A DNA stretch of 64,000 nucleotides. It comes from Ficedula albicollis (lineage: Eukaryota > Chordata > Aves > Passeriformes > Muscicapidae). Within the stretch, counting starts at the first letter, position 1; each line of letters opens with the position of its first letter. This document shows positions 12,011 through 22,400 of the stretch, in pieces. The stretch covers positions 34,692,612 through 34,756,611 of the forward strand of contig NC_021674.1 in NCBI RefSeq assembly GCF_000247815.1, given 5' to 3'. Below the pieces are notes generated by a model that saw only the letters and a list, made by a program, of their open reading frames with translations, did not search any database and was not told the origin of the DNA. Made by a program: the position numbers and the translations under genes.

Positions 12011-13740
12011 GAGCCACAGTCTTTTGTGAAGTAGTGCTGGCATGCCATATTTCCCTGTTGGGTATTTCTACATGAAGCGTTTTGTCTTTTTGACTTGTTG
12101 GTTTGAAAAAATATCTTTAGTTTATAAAGACAGTTTTAAAGTCAGACACAATTCTCCAAAAGGAACTTTATATTTCTTCCCCCAATGTAGTCTGATGTCA
12201 TGTAAAAATATTACTCAAACTAAGAAAAGAACCGTGCCAAAAGAGAATACATCAGTTGTGGAATCCTGAGGGAAATGTCCTGGCACTTTGACAACAGAGG
12301 CATGTAGCTTCCTATTTAATAAGCAGAGTGGTTCAAAAACTGGTAAGCACTTGTGTTGCATCTAGATAATGCCTGATCAATTCATTTCCAGGACTGTCAT
12401 GCAGGTTATGTCAAAAGCCTGACTAAGTTCAGGTGTGTCACATATGCCTTCAAACAGGACAGCTGCTTTGGCAGCATGACTGTGTCTTCTTGCACAGCAG
12501 TTTGCCTTCAAAAATTCACAGTAACTATTTTTTTCCACTTTATTACATGGCAGATGCTTCAAAACAGCTTTTGTTTACTTGTTCTAGTGGTTTTTTTAGC
12601 TGTTGAGTTTGTGTTGAAAGAGGATAGGCTCCTTCTTTTTCCCCTTTCAGTTTTCTGAGATCTTCTCCACTGGTAACAAGTGTCCAAAAATAATTGCTGC
12701 TAATGCAGGTAAGTCCACACACATCTAGAGGGTGGCATTACACATGCAGCAGCATGGATAGCACTGCTGCATAATGTCAACTACTATTGATAGCCCGTAC
12801 TTGGCTTCTGCAAATACCAAACAGGTACTTAACATTTTCAGGGGTTTGGTGACCACATTTTATACAAAAATTATATAAATTATCAATAGAAAGATAGGCA
12901 TACCCTTTCAAGCAGTAAAGCTGGTTTGCTCACATTCCACTTTTGCGGCACTGGGCTGCTAATCCCCAGTCCAATTAGGAGATATTTCTACTATTGACAA
13001 AACAAGAAAACCACCATTAAGAAAGTTGCATCTGCATTTCTTTAGTCCTTTTATAAATTCTTATACAAGAAAACTTCCTCATATAAGAAATCACATAACC
13101 ATACAGCTTCCAGCATATATTGAAGTCCCTTGGAAAACCAGTCTGTACTTAAGTGTTTTCATATAGTAGGATCTAATAATGTGAATGGTTAATCGATAAG
13201 GGGCTTTTCTACAGTGATTCTCTGAAAGTGGAACATTTTGAGCTTAATTTTTCATAAAAGAGAGATGGCCTGCAATTTCTCCCTGGAGTAGTCCCACCAG
13301 CAGACTGGAGATTTAGAACCAGCTTGAATTCAACTAGGAATAGCATGTGGTATTCCAATGTTTTCCCAATGATTTAAAGTCACATTAAGACTTAAATAGC
13401 TTTGCAAAACCAATCATAATTGCTTATCACGAACAGAAGTAGTATATCAAATTGCTAAACTCTGAGTTTTAGCATCTATAAATATCTTGGTAATCACAAA
13501 CTTTCATAATAAGGCCTCAGCCTCACAAATATTTTCACAAAGATTTAAATCCCCTGATGTTTCATGAATACGCAACCTGCGAGCGTGGCTATAAGTCCTA
13601 TCAAGATCCTTCCTCTGAGATTTCCCTTTTTACATCTGCATCATTCATTCAGTGACTGAGCTTGAAACCCTAAATGAGAAAATTGTATGTTCAGCCAAGC
13701 TGTTTTTATTGTTGTTATTTCTATTATTGTTATTATTACC
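12011..13740. other. AT-rich non-coding DNA, no gene seen
   Basis: No recognisable gene or transposon. It contains a small perfect hairpin with 9-base arms at 12744-12752 and 12764-12772 around an 11-base loop, with CAG/CTG-rich arms. Just before the GT tract (13705-13740) is a TTATTG/TTATTA-rich low-complexity run. Confidence 0.5.
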
Positions 13741-13746
13741 AGTGTT

Positions 13747-13771
13747 TGTGTGTGTGTGTCTGTGTGTGTGT
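13747..13771. repeat. (GT)n microsatellite, interrupted
   Basis: About 25 bases of TG dinucleotide with one TC interruption, next to a T/A-rich low-complexity run at 13705-13740. Confidence 0.9.
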
Positions 13772-14089
13772 AACTTACTGGAACTTACTGGGAGCTGGTT
13801 AAACCCTTTATGTCCATCAGCTGCTGCATTCATGCCTTCAGGTTTCTGTTGAGGAACTTGCTATTAATGCATTTATACTTTAGGAAGTTGTTGTATGTAA
13901 GCTAAAGTTTCATGCTTAAAAATGGCATCCAAAGAGAAACCTTCTGTGTCACTGACATGTGAGAGCCACTCAGCCTTGAAAGATGGTGTAGGAGGCTGTA
14001 ACAGTGTAGGAGGAAGAAGCAGGAAAGCACATGAGAAAAAAAAGCATAATAATTGTATAAATTGTATAATTGTTAAATAATAACATAAT

Positions 14090-14408
14090 TTGAGACTGAA
14101 GAGCAGAGGAAGAGACGGGGGGAGGAAGTCTCAACACCGGAGAGGCTCATTAAAGCAAAAATGGAAACCAAGTAGTCTGGGAAGACCCTTGAATCCAAAC
14201 TCGTAAATCCTGTGTTGTATTTGTCACAACAATGGTAATCTGCTGTGATTGACGCACTTGGCCAAACTTGTGCACTTGATTTGCAAGACCTGTCCTCAAT
14301 CACCTTTTCTACTAAGACCAGACAAGCTTGAGCTGGTGTTCTTGCTTGGGAACAGCATACACTGTGAACTGGAACTTGGCTGAATGCACCAGGTAAAAGT
14401 GTAACACA
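14090..14408 (-). mobile_element. Possible unclassified solo LTR (antisense)
   Basis: This roughly 320-bp block has more CpG than its surroundings (near 14116, 14138, 14203 and 14251). Read on the - strand it runs from TGTGTTACAC to an AATAAA-like TTTAATGAG followed by a pyrimidine-rich CTCTCCGGTGTTGAGACTTCC segment. That order (TG start, promoter-sized U3, poly(A)-like signal, pyrimidine-rich R/U5) is LTR-like. I do not recognise the family, and no target-site duplication is evident. A CpG-richer single-copy sequence is the alternative. Confidence 0.3.
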
Positions 14409-14411
14409 CAT

Positions 14412-16896
14412 CAGAAAGAAAATGCTGTAGTTTCCTGGATTTTTCTAGTTTGGTATTTTTATTTTTCTTCTGATATTGAGTTTGTGAAATTGTCCTTTAA
14501 TCACTTCAGGTGAAAAATTTGAATTTGGCATTTTCAAAATAATCAGCCAAATGGATTCCACTAGACCAAATAACGGGAACCCATTTATGAAGAATTAGTT
14601 TTATTCCTTACTTTGTTGTATACATCAGTCCTACAAACAGAACACTAATTGAACAAGTGGAGTTGAAACTATGAGGATTCTTCATTATATATTCTTCAAT
14701 ATTCAAATACTTGCAAATTCAATGAGTGCTACAAGAATAGATTTCATAGTAAAGAAGAAAATATTAGATTTTAATCCTTCTTTCCAATTAATATTAGCTT
14801 CTGCAGGGTGTCTGTCACATTAGGGAGGAAAAGCAGTGTGATTTGGAGAACCCTTACGACTGTACCTAGTACCAGATTTGTGTGAATCCCTTTCTAAGAG
14901 TGTTGATAGCCTTCTTTAAGCATTAATGGTATCTGTGTTTCTTAAACTTTCAAAGGCAATCTGGAAAAGGCAGTGTTTATCTGAGGAAATTAAATTATTC
15001 TCAGCAAGGGGTCTGGAGATGCTTGTAGTGCTTTATTGTGGTGTAAAAGAGTATGGTAGGATTTAACTAAATAACAGTTATGACAGTCTTGCTTATGAAA
15101 CTTTAAAGGAAGCCCTGTAGAGTTGTTTATGTACTGGAGATTCTTTAGTTTGTTTCCAAATGGGTCATCATTTCCTATTAAATTAAAAGGGATCAATTTC
15201 AAAAAATTACTTTAAATTTGCTTGTATTTATTACAAAAGAAGCTCTGGGGCTGCAATTTCTCAGAACTGCCTTATACAACAAGATTATTTCTACTCACTT
15301 CAGTGGGAGCCATGTCCAGCTACCAATGGAAAGGTTTGAAGGCCATACATGAAGATTAAAAGTTTCAGAAATAGACTTTTTGGTTTGACTCTTACACTTA
15401 GCATTAATTAGAGTGTCCTACACTAATACTTCTGATTTTTTGTCCTAGCGGGTCTGATTTTCAATTAATTGCAAGCACATAAACTGCATGAATCTTCTCC
15501 CTTTATCATCCAAAATCAATTGGCAGTAAGTCCACATTCGGTCTAGGGATCAGAAATCAAAATGTGCCATCAACCTTAGAGCTACTAAACATACCAGAGA
15601 AATATTTAGCTTGTCAGCTTTGTTTCTTTGCTGTCTTTGTGAAATAGAGTGTGCCATTATGGCAAAGACAGACCCATCCTTTGATATGCCTTTGCTGAAG
15701 CCTTCTTCACATTTTAGTAAAAGACTCCTTCATTGCTGCTGTGAGTTTATTTGCCTTTATTTCTTTCAGATAGTACAGTTTGACTGTATATTGCCTTCCA
15801 TCAAAGCCACTCTCTACTCAGGCAATGTCCATTTAAACTGGGGGGAAAGTTTGCCATGGAGCAGACAGTGAAGGGAGAGAGCATCACTGAGAACTGTCCA
15901 TGGTAGGAATGGATTGCATGAATGGTTAGCAGGAAAAGACTGAAACAAAAAAAAAACTGGAGAAAACTCTTTAAAAAATTACCTTTATGAATATGTTCTA
16001 TTATTCACAGCCTGTGTCTTGGCTCCCTAAACCAGGATATATCATTCAGGTCTCAGAGACAAGACTCTAGGGCAGTCAAACCCCACTGCTTGGCAGCCAC
16101 CATCTTACTGCACTCTTCTCCTGTTTTTCAGTCCCAGTGTGAATATCTTGAGGTATATAGCTCTGCACCACAATATTTGACTGTCTGCAGCCAAAAATAC
16201 CCCATGGCTGGAGGCAGAGCATACACACAGCAAACACAGAAACAGAGGCACACTCCAACAGGAATATACCAAACTCAGAAAGCACTGCAACCTGCCGCTC
16301 ATGTGGTCTGTGGTTCCTCAGCTGGTAGGAGATTATTTCTGGGTTCAGATGGTGAAAAAGCTGAAAGAAATACAAAAGTGTTCATTAGGAAGAACTGGAC
16401 AGAAACAAAAAATTATGAATCAACAAATTTTCCTCTCAAAAAAAGGTTTGCCCTGGAAAAATGTCCATCACTGAAGACATTTCTGATTTTCACAAAAAAA
16501 TTCTAGTCTCTCCACTTTATAAAAAATATACATTGGATATGTTGTATCTGGTTGGGAAGGATAAGGAGTTGACAGGAAGGTCTCACAGATATGCATGTAT
16601 AACAAAAAGATCTTTGAATGTAGAATCTGAAGAAGGTATAGAAATGATAGCAAGTTTTGATGTAGAAGAAAAGAATTGCTGAGCGAGTTTTACTGGGTAA
16701 CTAAGAAGGCAAAGAGCGAGTGAGTTAGAGGGGGCATTTATGACTCAGAGAAAAGGATAACTCCACCTCAAACAAAAGATGCTTTTACCAAGCAAAAAGA
16801 TTTTCACAGACACACAAAAATGCCATGTTGCAAGTAGAGAAAAGATCTCAGAATTTTCCACTGCAAGAAAACTGGAAAACAACTTCTAGCTTAAAC
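14412..16896. other. AT-rich non-coding DNA, no gene seen
   Basis: No supported gene. The longest frame, 138 codons on + at 16090-16506, overlaps 99- and 65-codon frames on the other strand and resembles no known protein. The purine-rich stretch at about 16680-16870, immediately before the ERVK-like LTR, has no recognisable retroviral coding content. Confidence 0.5.
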
Positions 16897-17200
16897 TGTA
16901 ACACACTAACCCTTTTGTGATTGGAGAACAGTAGCATGAATAGGGAAATGTTAGTAGGTATGATAAGCTACAGGTGATAGTAAAGGTATTGATTAGTTGT
17001 CATGTTTTAAGATGCTCTGTAATGAAAAGTATACAACGCATTGTAACCAAAACTAGAAGAGGCTTTCAGAGGAACCCAAACTGTGGCTGAAAAGGCTGTG
17101 GGCTCTTGTCACCCACGACCCGTGAATTGCTGCATCATTTGGATGCAATAAACAGCATTTCAAAGAGCCACCTGGAGTTCCACATACCTCATTTTAGACT
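16897..17200 (+). mobile_element. ERVK-like solo LTR
   Basis: It begins TGTAACACACTAACC and contains the wording of a songbird ERVK-type LTR: a TAGGTATGATAAGCTA segment, ATTGATTAGTTGTCATG, then GTGGCTGAAAAGGCTGTGGGCTC, and a poly(A) signal AATAAA at 17147-17152 followed by CAGCATTTCAAAGAGCC. No gag, pol or env sequence flanks it, so it is a solo LTR. CTTAAA lies just outside both ends (16890-16895 and 17201-17206), matching the 6-bp target-site duplication usual for this class, though the right edge lacks a clean CA. The family name is from memory. Confidence 0.65.
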
Positions 17201-17206
17201 CTTAAA

Positions 17207-18310
17207 GTATCTGTATGGTTATCAATTTCAACCTGTGTTGTGGAAGTAAAACACCGAGGAAAATGCAAAGAAATGTTTCAGTTTTGCTTACTACTTCAAA
17301 AAACTCTGGATCAAACCCACAGCATATATTTATGTGTTTTTCTCTCCTCCATCCCCTTGTCCACACCCAAGTCTTGACCCTGCTCTCTCTGTCATCTCAA
17401 AAAGGTTTGATATGGCTTTTTAATTCAGTATAAAACACTGCAGGTAGTTTTAAATCATTTATTTCATTTTATGGATCTGTTACAATTCAATTCACATATC
17501 AGTCAGAAGAAAAGGAAATGAATAGTTCTACCTCTGCTACCCAGATTTGATTTGAATTTCTTGAATTTCATGATTTGAATTTCTCTGAGAATGATAAAAA
17601 TATAGGTTTCACACCCACACTAGCACATATGGGGAGAATACTGAACTGGTTGAAGTGATAGTAAAACTTCCAGCAAGCCTCTGCTCTGATTGAGGCAAAG
17701 ATAATTTTAAACTTCCAAATCTCATTAGTGGCTTTACCCTGAGGTATTTCCACACTGTCATGTGCTGCTGGCAGCCTTTTAATATCCTTCTGCTATCAGT
17801 GGGATGAAGAAGAGGGTTAGGAATGCCTTTCCATCTGACATAGGAATGGTACTAACTAGAGCAATGAAAGTGTCTGTCACACTTGTCAGTAAGTTGGTGA
17901 CTTGGCACATTCACAGGCAGCCAGAAATGGCACACTTTTATTACTGTGGGTATAAAATACTCAGCAATGGGGGGAAATCCTCTCAACCTGTTCTTTAAGC
18001 CTCTACATTTTAATGCAGTGCATGTGTCACTTGAGGCTATGATTTAGTGGTGAACATGGTGATGCTGGGTTAATGTTTTAGCATCCACTGCCCCCAGAGC
18101 CTGAAAATTGGTACCATGGGAACTGCACTGGGGGCACGCATGATTTACATAAGAATTTATCCATATGTGTTCACTGTTCACTGATCTGAGAGAGTATAGC
18201 ACAGGGATGTCAGAAAATTTTCTTAGTGAAAACATCAACTGGGAACAACAGTTTGTTAAAGCTGCCCTAATAGTAGCTTTATTCAGTGAAAGGAGGAGGG
18301 AGGAGACCAG
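17207..18310. other. AT-rich non-coding DNA, no gene seen
   Basis: No recognisable feature apart from a short near-repeat of the word TTGAATTTC (17551-17583). Open frames are below 75 codons. Confidence 0.5.
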
Positions 18311-18430
18311 GGTTTTTCCCAGCCTTCCAGAAATAATTTTAGAAATAATTAGAAATAATTTTAGGCTGCCGGTTTTTCCCAGCCTTCCAGAAATAATTTT
18401 AGAAATAATTAGAAATAATTTTAGGCTGCC
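18311..18430. repeat. Perfect 60-bp tandem duplication
   Basis: Copy 1 is 18311-18370 and copy 2 is 18371-18430, identical and head-to-tail. Inside each unit the word AGAAATAATT is itself repeated three times, so the locus has slipped at two scales. Because 60 is a multiple of 3, the duplication creates apparently long frames with a repeated FPSLPEII-type segment on + (18165-18734) and a matching one on -; these are not evidence of coding. Confidence 0.97.
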
Positions 18431-18769
18431 CCAGTGGTGGGCCTGTGAGGCAACCAGCACCCAGCTGGATGGCAGCATTGCAGAGGGAGTGCAAAATGAC
18501 CCCAGACCCTTGCCAGCCCCATCAGCTGCCCTGGCAATCCTTCTGTGCCAAATAGTGCATCACTCCTGCCAGGAGTCCCCAAACCCACTTTGCACACTCT
18601 GGGTACCCCAGCACTCAGCACAGGTGGTGGTTGTGGTAACAAAGTTATGTTTCCCACAGCTCTTGGCAGAGGAGCCTGTAGGGGCTGGGATGTGTCTGCT
18701 GGGATGTGCTGACCTGCATCCCTTGCCCTTCTGACATCTCCTTTCTTGTGAGCCATTCAAATTTCATAT

Positions 18770-19090
18770 TAGCCCATTTGTCCTGTCTGTCACTTTTGAT
18801 AACCTGACTACTGCTACATGTACTTGCTTTTAATTACTTTTCCATTTAATTTGTTTTAGACATCTGTGTCCATTTTCTGTCTGGGGTCATTTTAATTGTT
18901 TGTGGCTAATAGAATTTGAAAGGAGTATAATTTTCTTATATTTCATTCGAAGATAATCCATTGTGGTTTGCTACAGTCATCTGCTGCTGTTGATTTGCTG
19001 CCATACAGATGATTTAATTACCTAGAGATCATTGTTATTACCATAAAATCCCCATTTATTTACTGCCATATCAATTATCCACCCTTTTGC
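18770..19090. promoter_or_regulatory. Candidate enhancer-like block rich in homeodomain and SOX words
   Basis: Repeat-free AT-rich sequence with two TAATTA cores (about 18832 and 19016), CTGTCA (MEIS-like, about 18787), CCATTGTGG and ATTGTTATT (SOX-like, about 18959 and 19031) and several ATCAATTA-type words. It reads like a vertebrate conserved non-coding element, but conservation cannot be tested here. Confidence 0.25.
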
Positions 19091-19411
19091 TTATTGATCT
19101 GAAGTCTCCTGAGCAACTGATCTCCAGGGGCACATTTCAACCCAAGCACAAATCTAGCAAGTTCACTGGAGTCATGTGAAATATGAACCTGGCTCCTTTG
19201 GCATACTGATCTCCTGACAGTACTTTTATTGAGATGCCCACTCATTGTGTAATCACCTGACAGATTTGGTACTGGAGTGGTTTACAGTTCTGGTGATTCA
19301 TGGTTCTGCTGATACTGACTGTTCATTTGTCTCTATTTTTACTTTCTTCCTTCTCCCCTGTGATTCACACACTTCTGGGGGTTTTTGAGGGGTTTTTTTT
19401 AAATTATTTTG

Positions 19412-19414
<3 letters not shown>

Positions 19415-19456
<42 letters not shown>
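19415..19456. repeat. Poly(T) tract, 42 bases
   Basis: Forty-two consecutive T in a T-rich stretch. There is no recognisable SINE or LINE body attached, so it is not called as a retroposon tail. Confidence 0.95.
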
Positions 19457-19457
<1 letters not shown>

Positions 19458-22400
19458 GCTTCAGTTTCCATCCCCCTGTTCAATTTTTTTCTCCCATCCT
19501 CTCCTCAGGTTTCTCTGCTTGGGTACCTGCCCTCCTGTACACTCCTGAGTTGTGTTACCACCTTTTTATGCCAAATGGAAGCCCCTAAGGCATATTCCTT
19601 TTTCTCACATCAGACATTGGTAGCTGTTTTCCCCTTTCTTTGCTTAGACTTTGTGTTTTCTAGTAGCAATTTGCATTTTGCACTTACTGCCAGGGGTCCT
19701 GTCTCCTTGCTCCTTCCTGGCCCTCTGGGAACCTTATTCTTATTCACCTCACCACCTTCTTCCTGATTATCTCTGCTAAAAAGCACAGACCAAGCATACA
19801 TACAGTATTAATATATAGAGATTTTCTGTGAGTGTCTTGGCAGGCCTAGTATATCTTCCCTGTTGGGATGTAATAACCCTCTTTCCTCACACAAAACCTT
19901 TACATGATATTTGAAGAAATATTCTAATTAGTTGGGAAGTATCCAGTTTACAGATGTGGTCTGTCATTTAAATTTGGACTATACTAATGAATATACTTTT
20001 ACAAATTGTGGTGATTTTCTGAAAACTATGTACTTTATTTTATAAAGTACAGATAAATACCAATAATTGCCCACTTTGCCAAGAATGCCAGTATAACTGA
20101 CAGAATTTGAGCTACAATACAAGCCTTGGAGATCTACATCATGCTCTCTAGTGACACCTGATCAATAAGTTCAAAGGAAATATTTGTGCTCTTCAGGAAT
20201 TAATGCTCATGCTAGGCATAGGCTCCAGCAGCAAAACCTTCGCCCCGCTCCAGATCTGGCCATTGGCTACTCTACGATGGAAATTTGTTCCTCTCCTCTC
20301 AGGAAATATTTTGGGCCCTGAGCTTTACATCAAAATGACCATGGCCTGTATGTGGGTTTCTTCCTCAGTGTGGACTTTGGTTTATAAGTTCTTTGTTCAA
20401 ATTTTGGCAATAATTCAAATGACCAGCAGCAGTAACTTTGGTTGTCCTGGCATTTAAGCGACTTCATATTTTCATGTGTAAAATTTCCTAGAGAATAGTA
20501 TTCAGCCTCTGACTAGAATAAATGTCTCTTGCATAACAGATTTCAGTTTCTGTGATCACTAGTATTAGAGCTTCTCTCAACCCTGTTAATGTAGGGAAAA
20601 GAAGGAGGGTGACAAAATAACCAAAATGAATTTTCCAATATATCTGACTGATCTTAGAAAAATTCTTAGAGAATCCAGGGATTGTTTCTTTTCATTTAAT
20701 TATATAAAGGCACTATAACTTTCATTTTGAGGAAGCATATAATTACCATTATTGAATTCTAAATTATCTTCATTTCTGTTCTTTTTTTTTTTTTTAATCT
20801 TTTTGAAGGAAGGTCCTCATTTTAGCTGGCCTTTCTGCAGTCATATTACTGAACCAAAACAGGTGACAATTACTGCCGTGAATATTTGCCTAAGGAGTAA
20901 CTAATAGAAGTTTTGTGTTTGCTCTGACCTTTGATCTGCTGGGTAGGTGTCAGAAGGACTGAAGCTGAGCAGAGAGCCCTGAGGAGGGCTGTCTGATGCT
21001 TCCTGTGACTGAGCTGTCCTGTGACGGAGGAGAGGGGCACAGAGTCTGTTACCATCAATGGGTTGGTGGTAACTCTGGGTTGGGTGGGGGCAGGGTGGCT
21101 GAGTGCCACTTCACTGCTCTTCATTAATTCTGCTTGATTCATTCCTGCCTTCATTATTCTGGTAAAGCAGTTCAAAGTCTATGGACAGCCCTGCCCTTTA
21201 TATATCTCTCAGTGATGAGGAACTAGACATAAAGAAAGCACAGGGCAAAGGGTTAGGAAAATATGAGTACCAAAGAAAGACTCACATCCAATTTAGAGCT
21301 GTTTTGACCCGAGTGTGTGAAGATGAGGGACAGGATAAGCCTGGCCAGCCAGTGGCCCAGCTGCACTGCTGTCCGGGCTGCACCCCAGAGATGAATGCTC
21401 CCCACATCACTGTGTTTGTACACAGCTTTTTGGTAAGCTTTATGATCATAGACTCCTAGATTGCTGGGAAGTTAATGAGGACTAAGCAGCTTCACCTTGA
21501 TACATCTCTGCTTCCTGAACAGCACTTTAAAACTTGGCCTCACTTATATTTGCTGACCAGGACCTGTTATTTAAGTGCACTGACTGGAGTTCAAGCCTCA
21601 TCTATGATTGAATGAGGAGATGTAGTTAACTCACAGCATGACACTGAGGCTTTGGAGGATAAAATCTGAGAGGAGATAAAATCTGAGAGGAGAAGGATAT
21701 GATGATGCAGGGTGAGATATCTGCAGAAATTGCTGAATATCCTGGGCTGAGCTGGATATCACCAGGGATATCACTGTCACATAAATTAGATTTATTATTA
21801 TTATTTATTATTATTTATTATAATTTATTGTTTTGTGTCAGTGTCTCTGGCCCTTGAAGTCCAGGATGAGACATGACAAGACAGAGGTTGCACCTGTGAC
21901 AGCTGCCAAGTGACCCTAGAAGTGGCTGATAGCACAGGTTGCTCCTGGGAGCTGAAGCTTTGCATCTGTATTGCTTCCAGCAAATCCTGCCTTCCCTTGC
22001 TGAGAGAAAAAAATGTGACTTTTGATGAAGGTGGCTGTGCTGAGCACCAAGTGTGGGGGGAAGCCCATAGGGCAAGTAAAAGAGATTTGAAAATTCAATT
22101 ATCCAAGGCTTTGCAGAGGGATGCCTGTTAGTTGCTGGGACCAGCATCCAGCCCTGCAGGAAAGGAGATGTGGAGCCTGGCATAAGGTATGCATGCACTG
22201 TGTGTGCTACACAGCAGCCAGAGCCAAAACCTGCAAGGTTTGAGCCCAAGTATTTAGTTAAGGATTGACCCCAGGCAAAAGAGGGGTCACCTGAGCACAT
22301 GGAGTGACAGACCACTGCAGCCAGCCCAGGAGAAGCTGTGACCTTGGTACAGGAGAGTTGCACTGCCAGGCAGAAATTCATCCAAATGGAAAGAACAGCA

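Noticed and set aside
16090..16506. 138-codon plus-strand frame
   Set aside because: Overlapped by open frames on the other strand, without recognisable similarity or exon signals.
18044..18756. Frames of 189, 144 and 111 codons on both strands
   Set aside because: A perfect 60-bp (in-frame) duplication extends frames on both strands. There is no domain and no splice context.
21440..21475. ATCATAGACTCCTAGATTG, resembling the antisense CR1 start ATCATAGAATCCTAGAA
   Set aside because: The following sequence does not continue the CR1 consensus.
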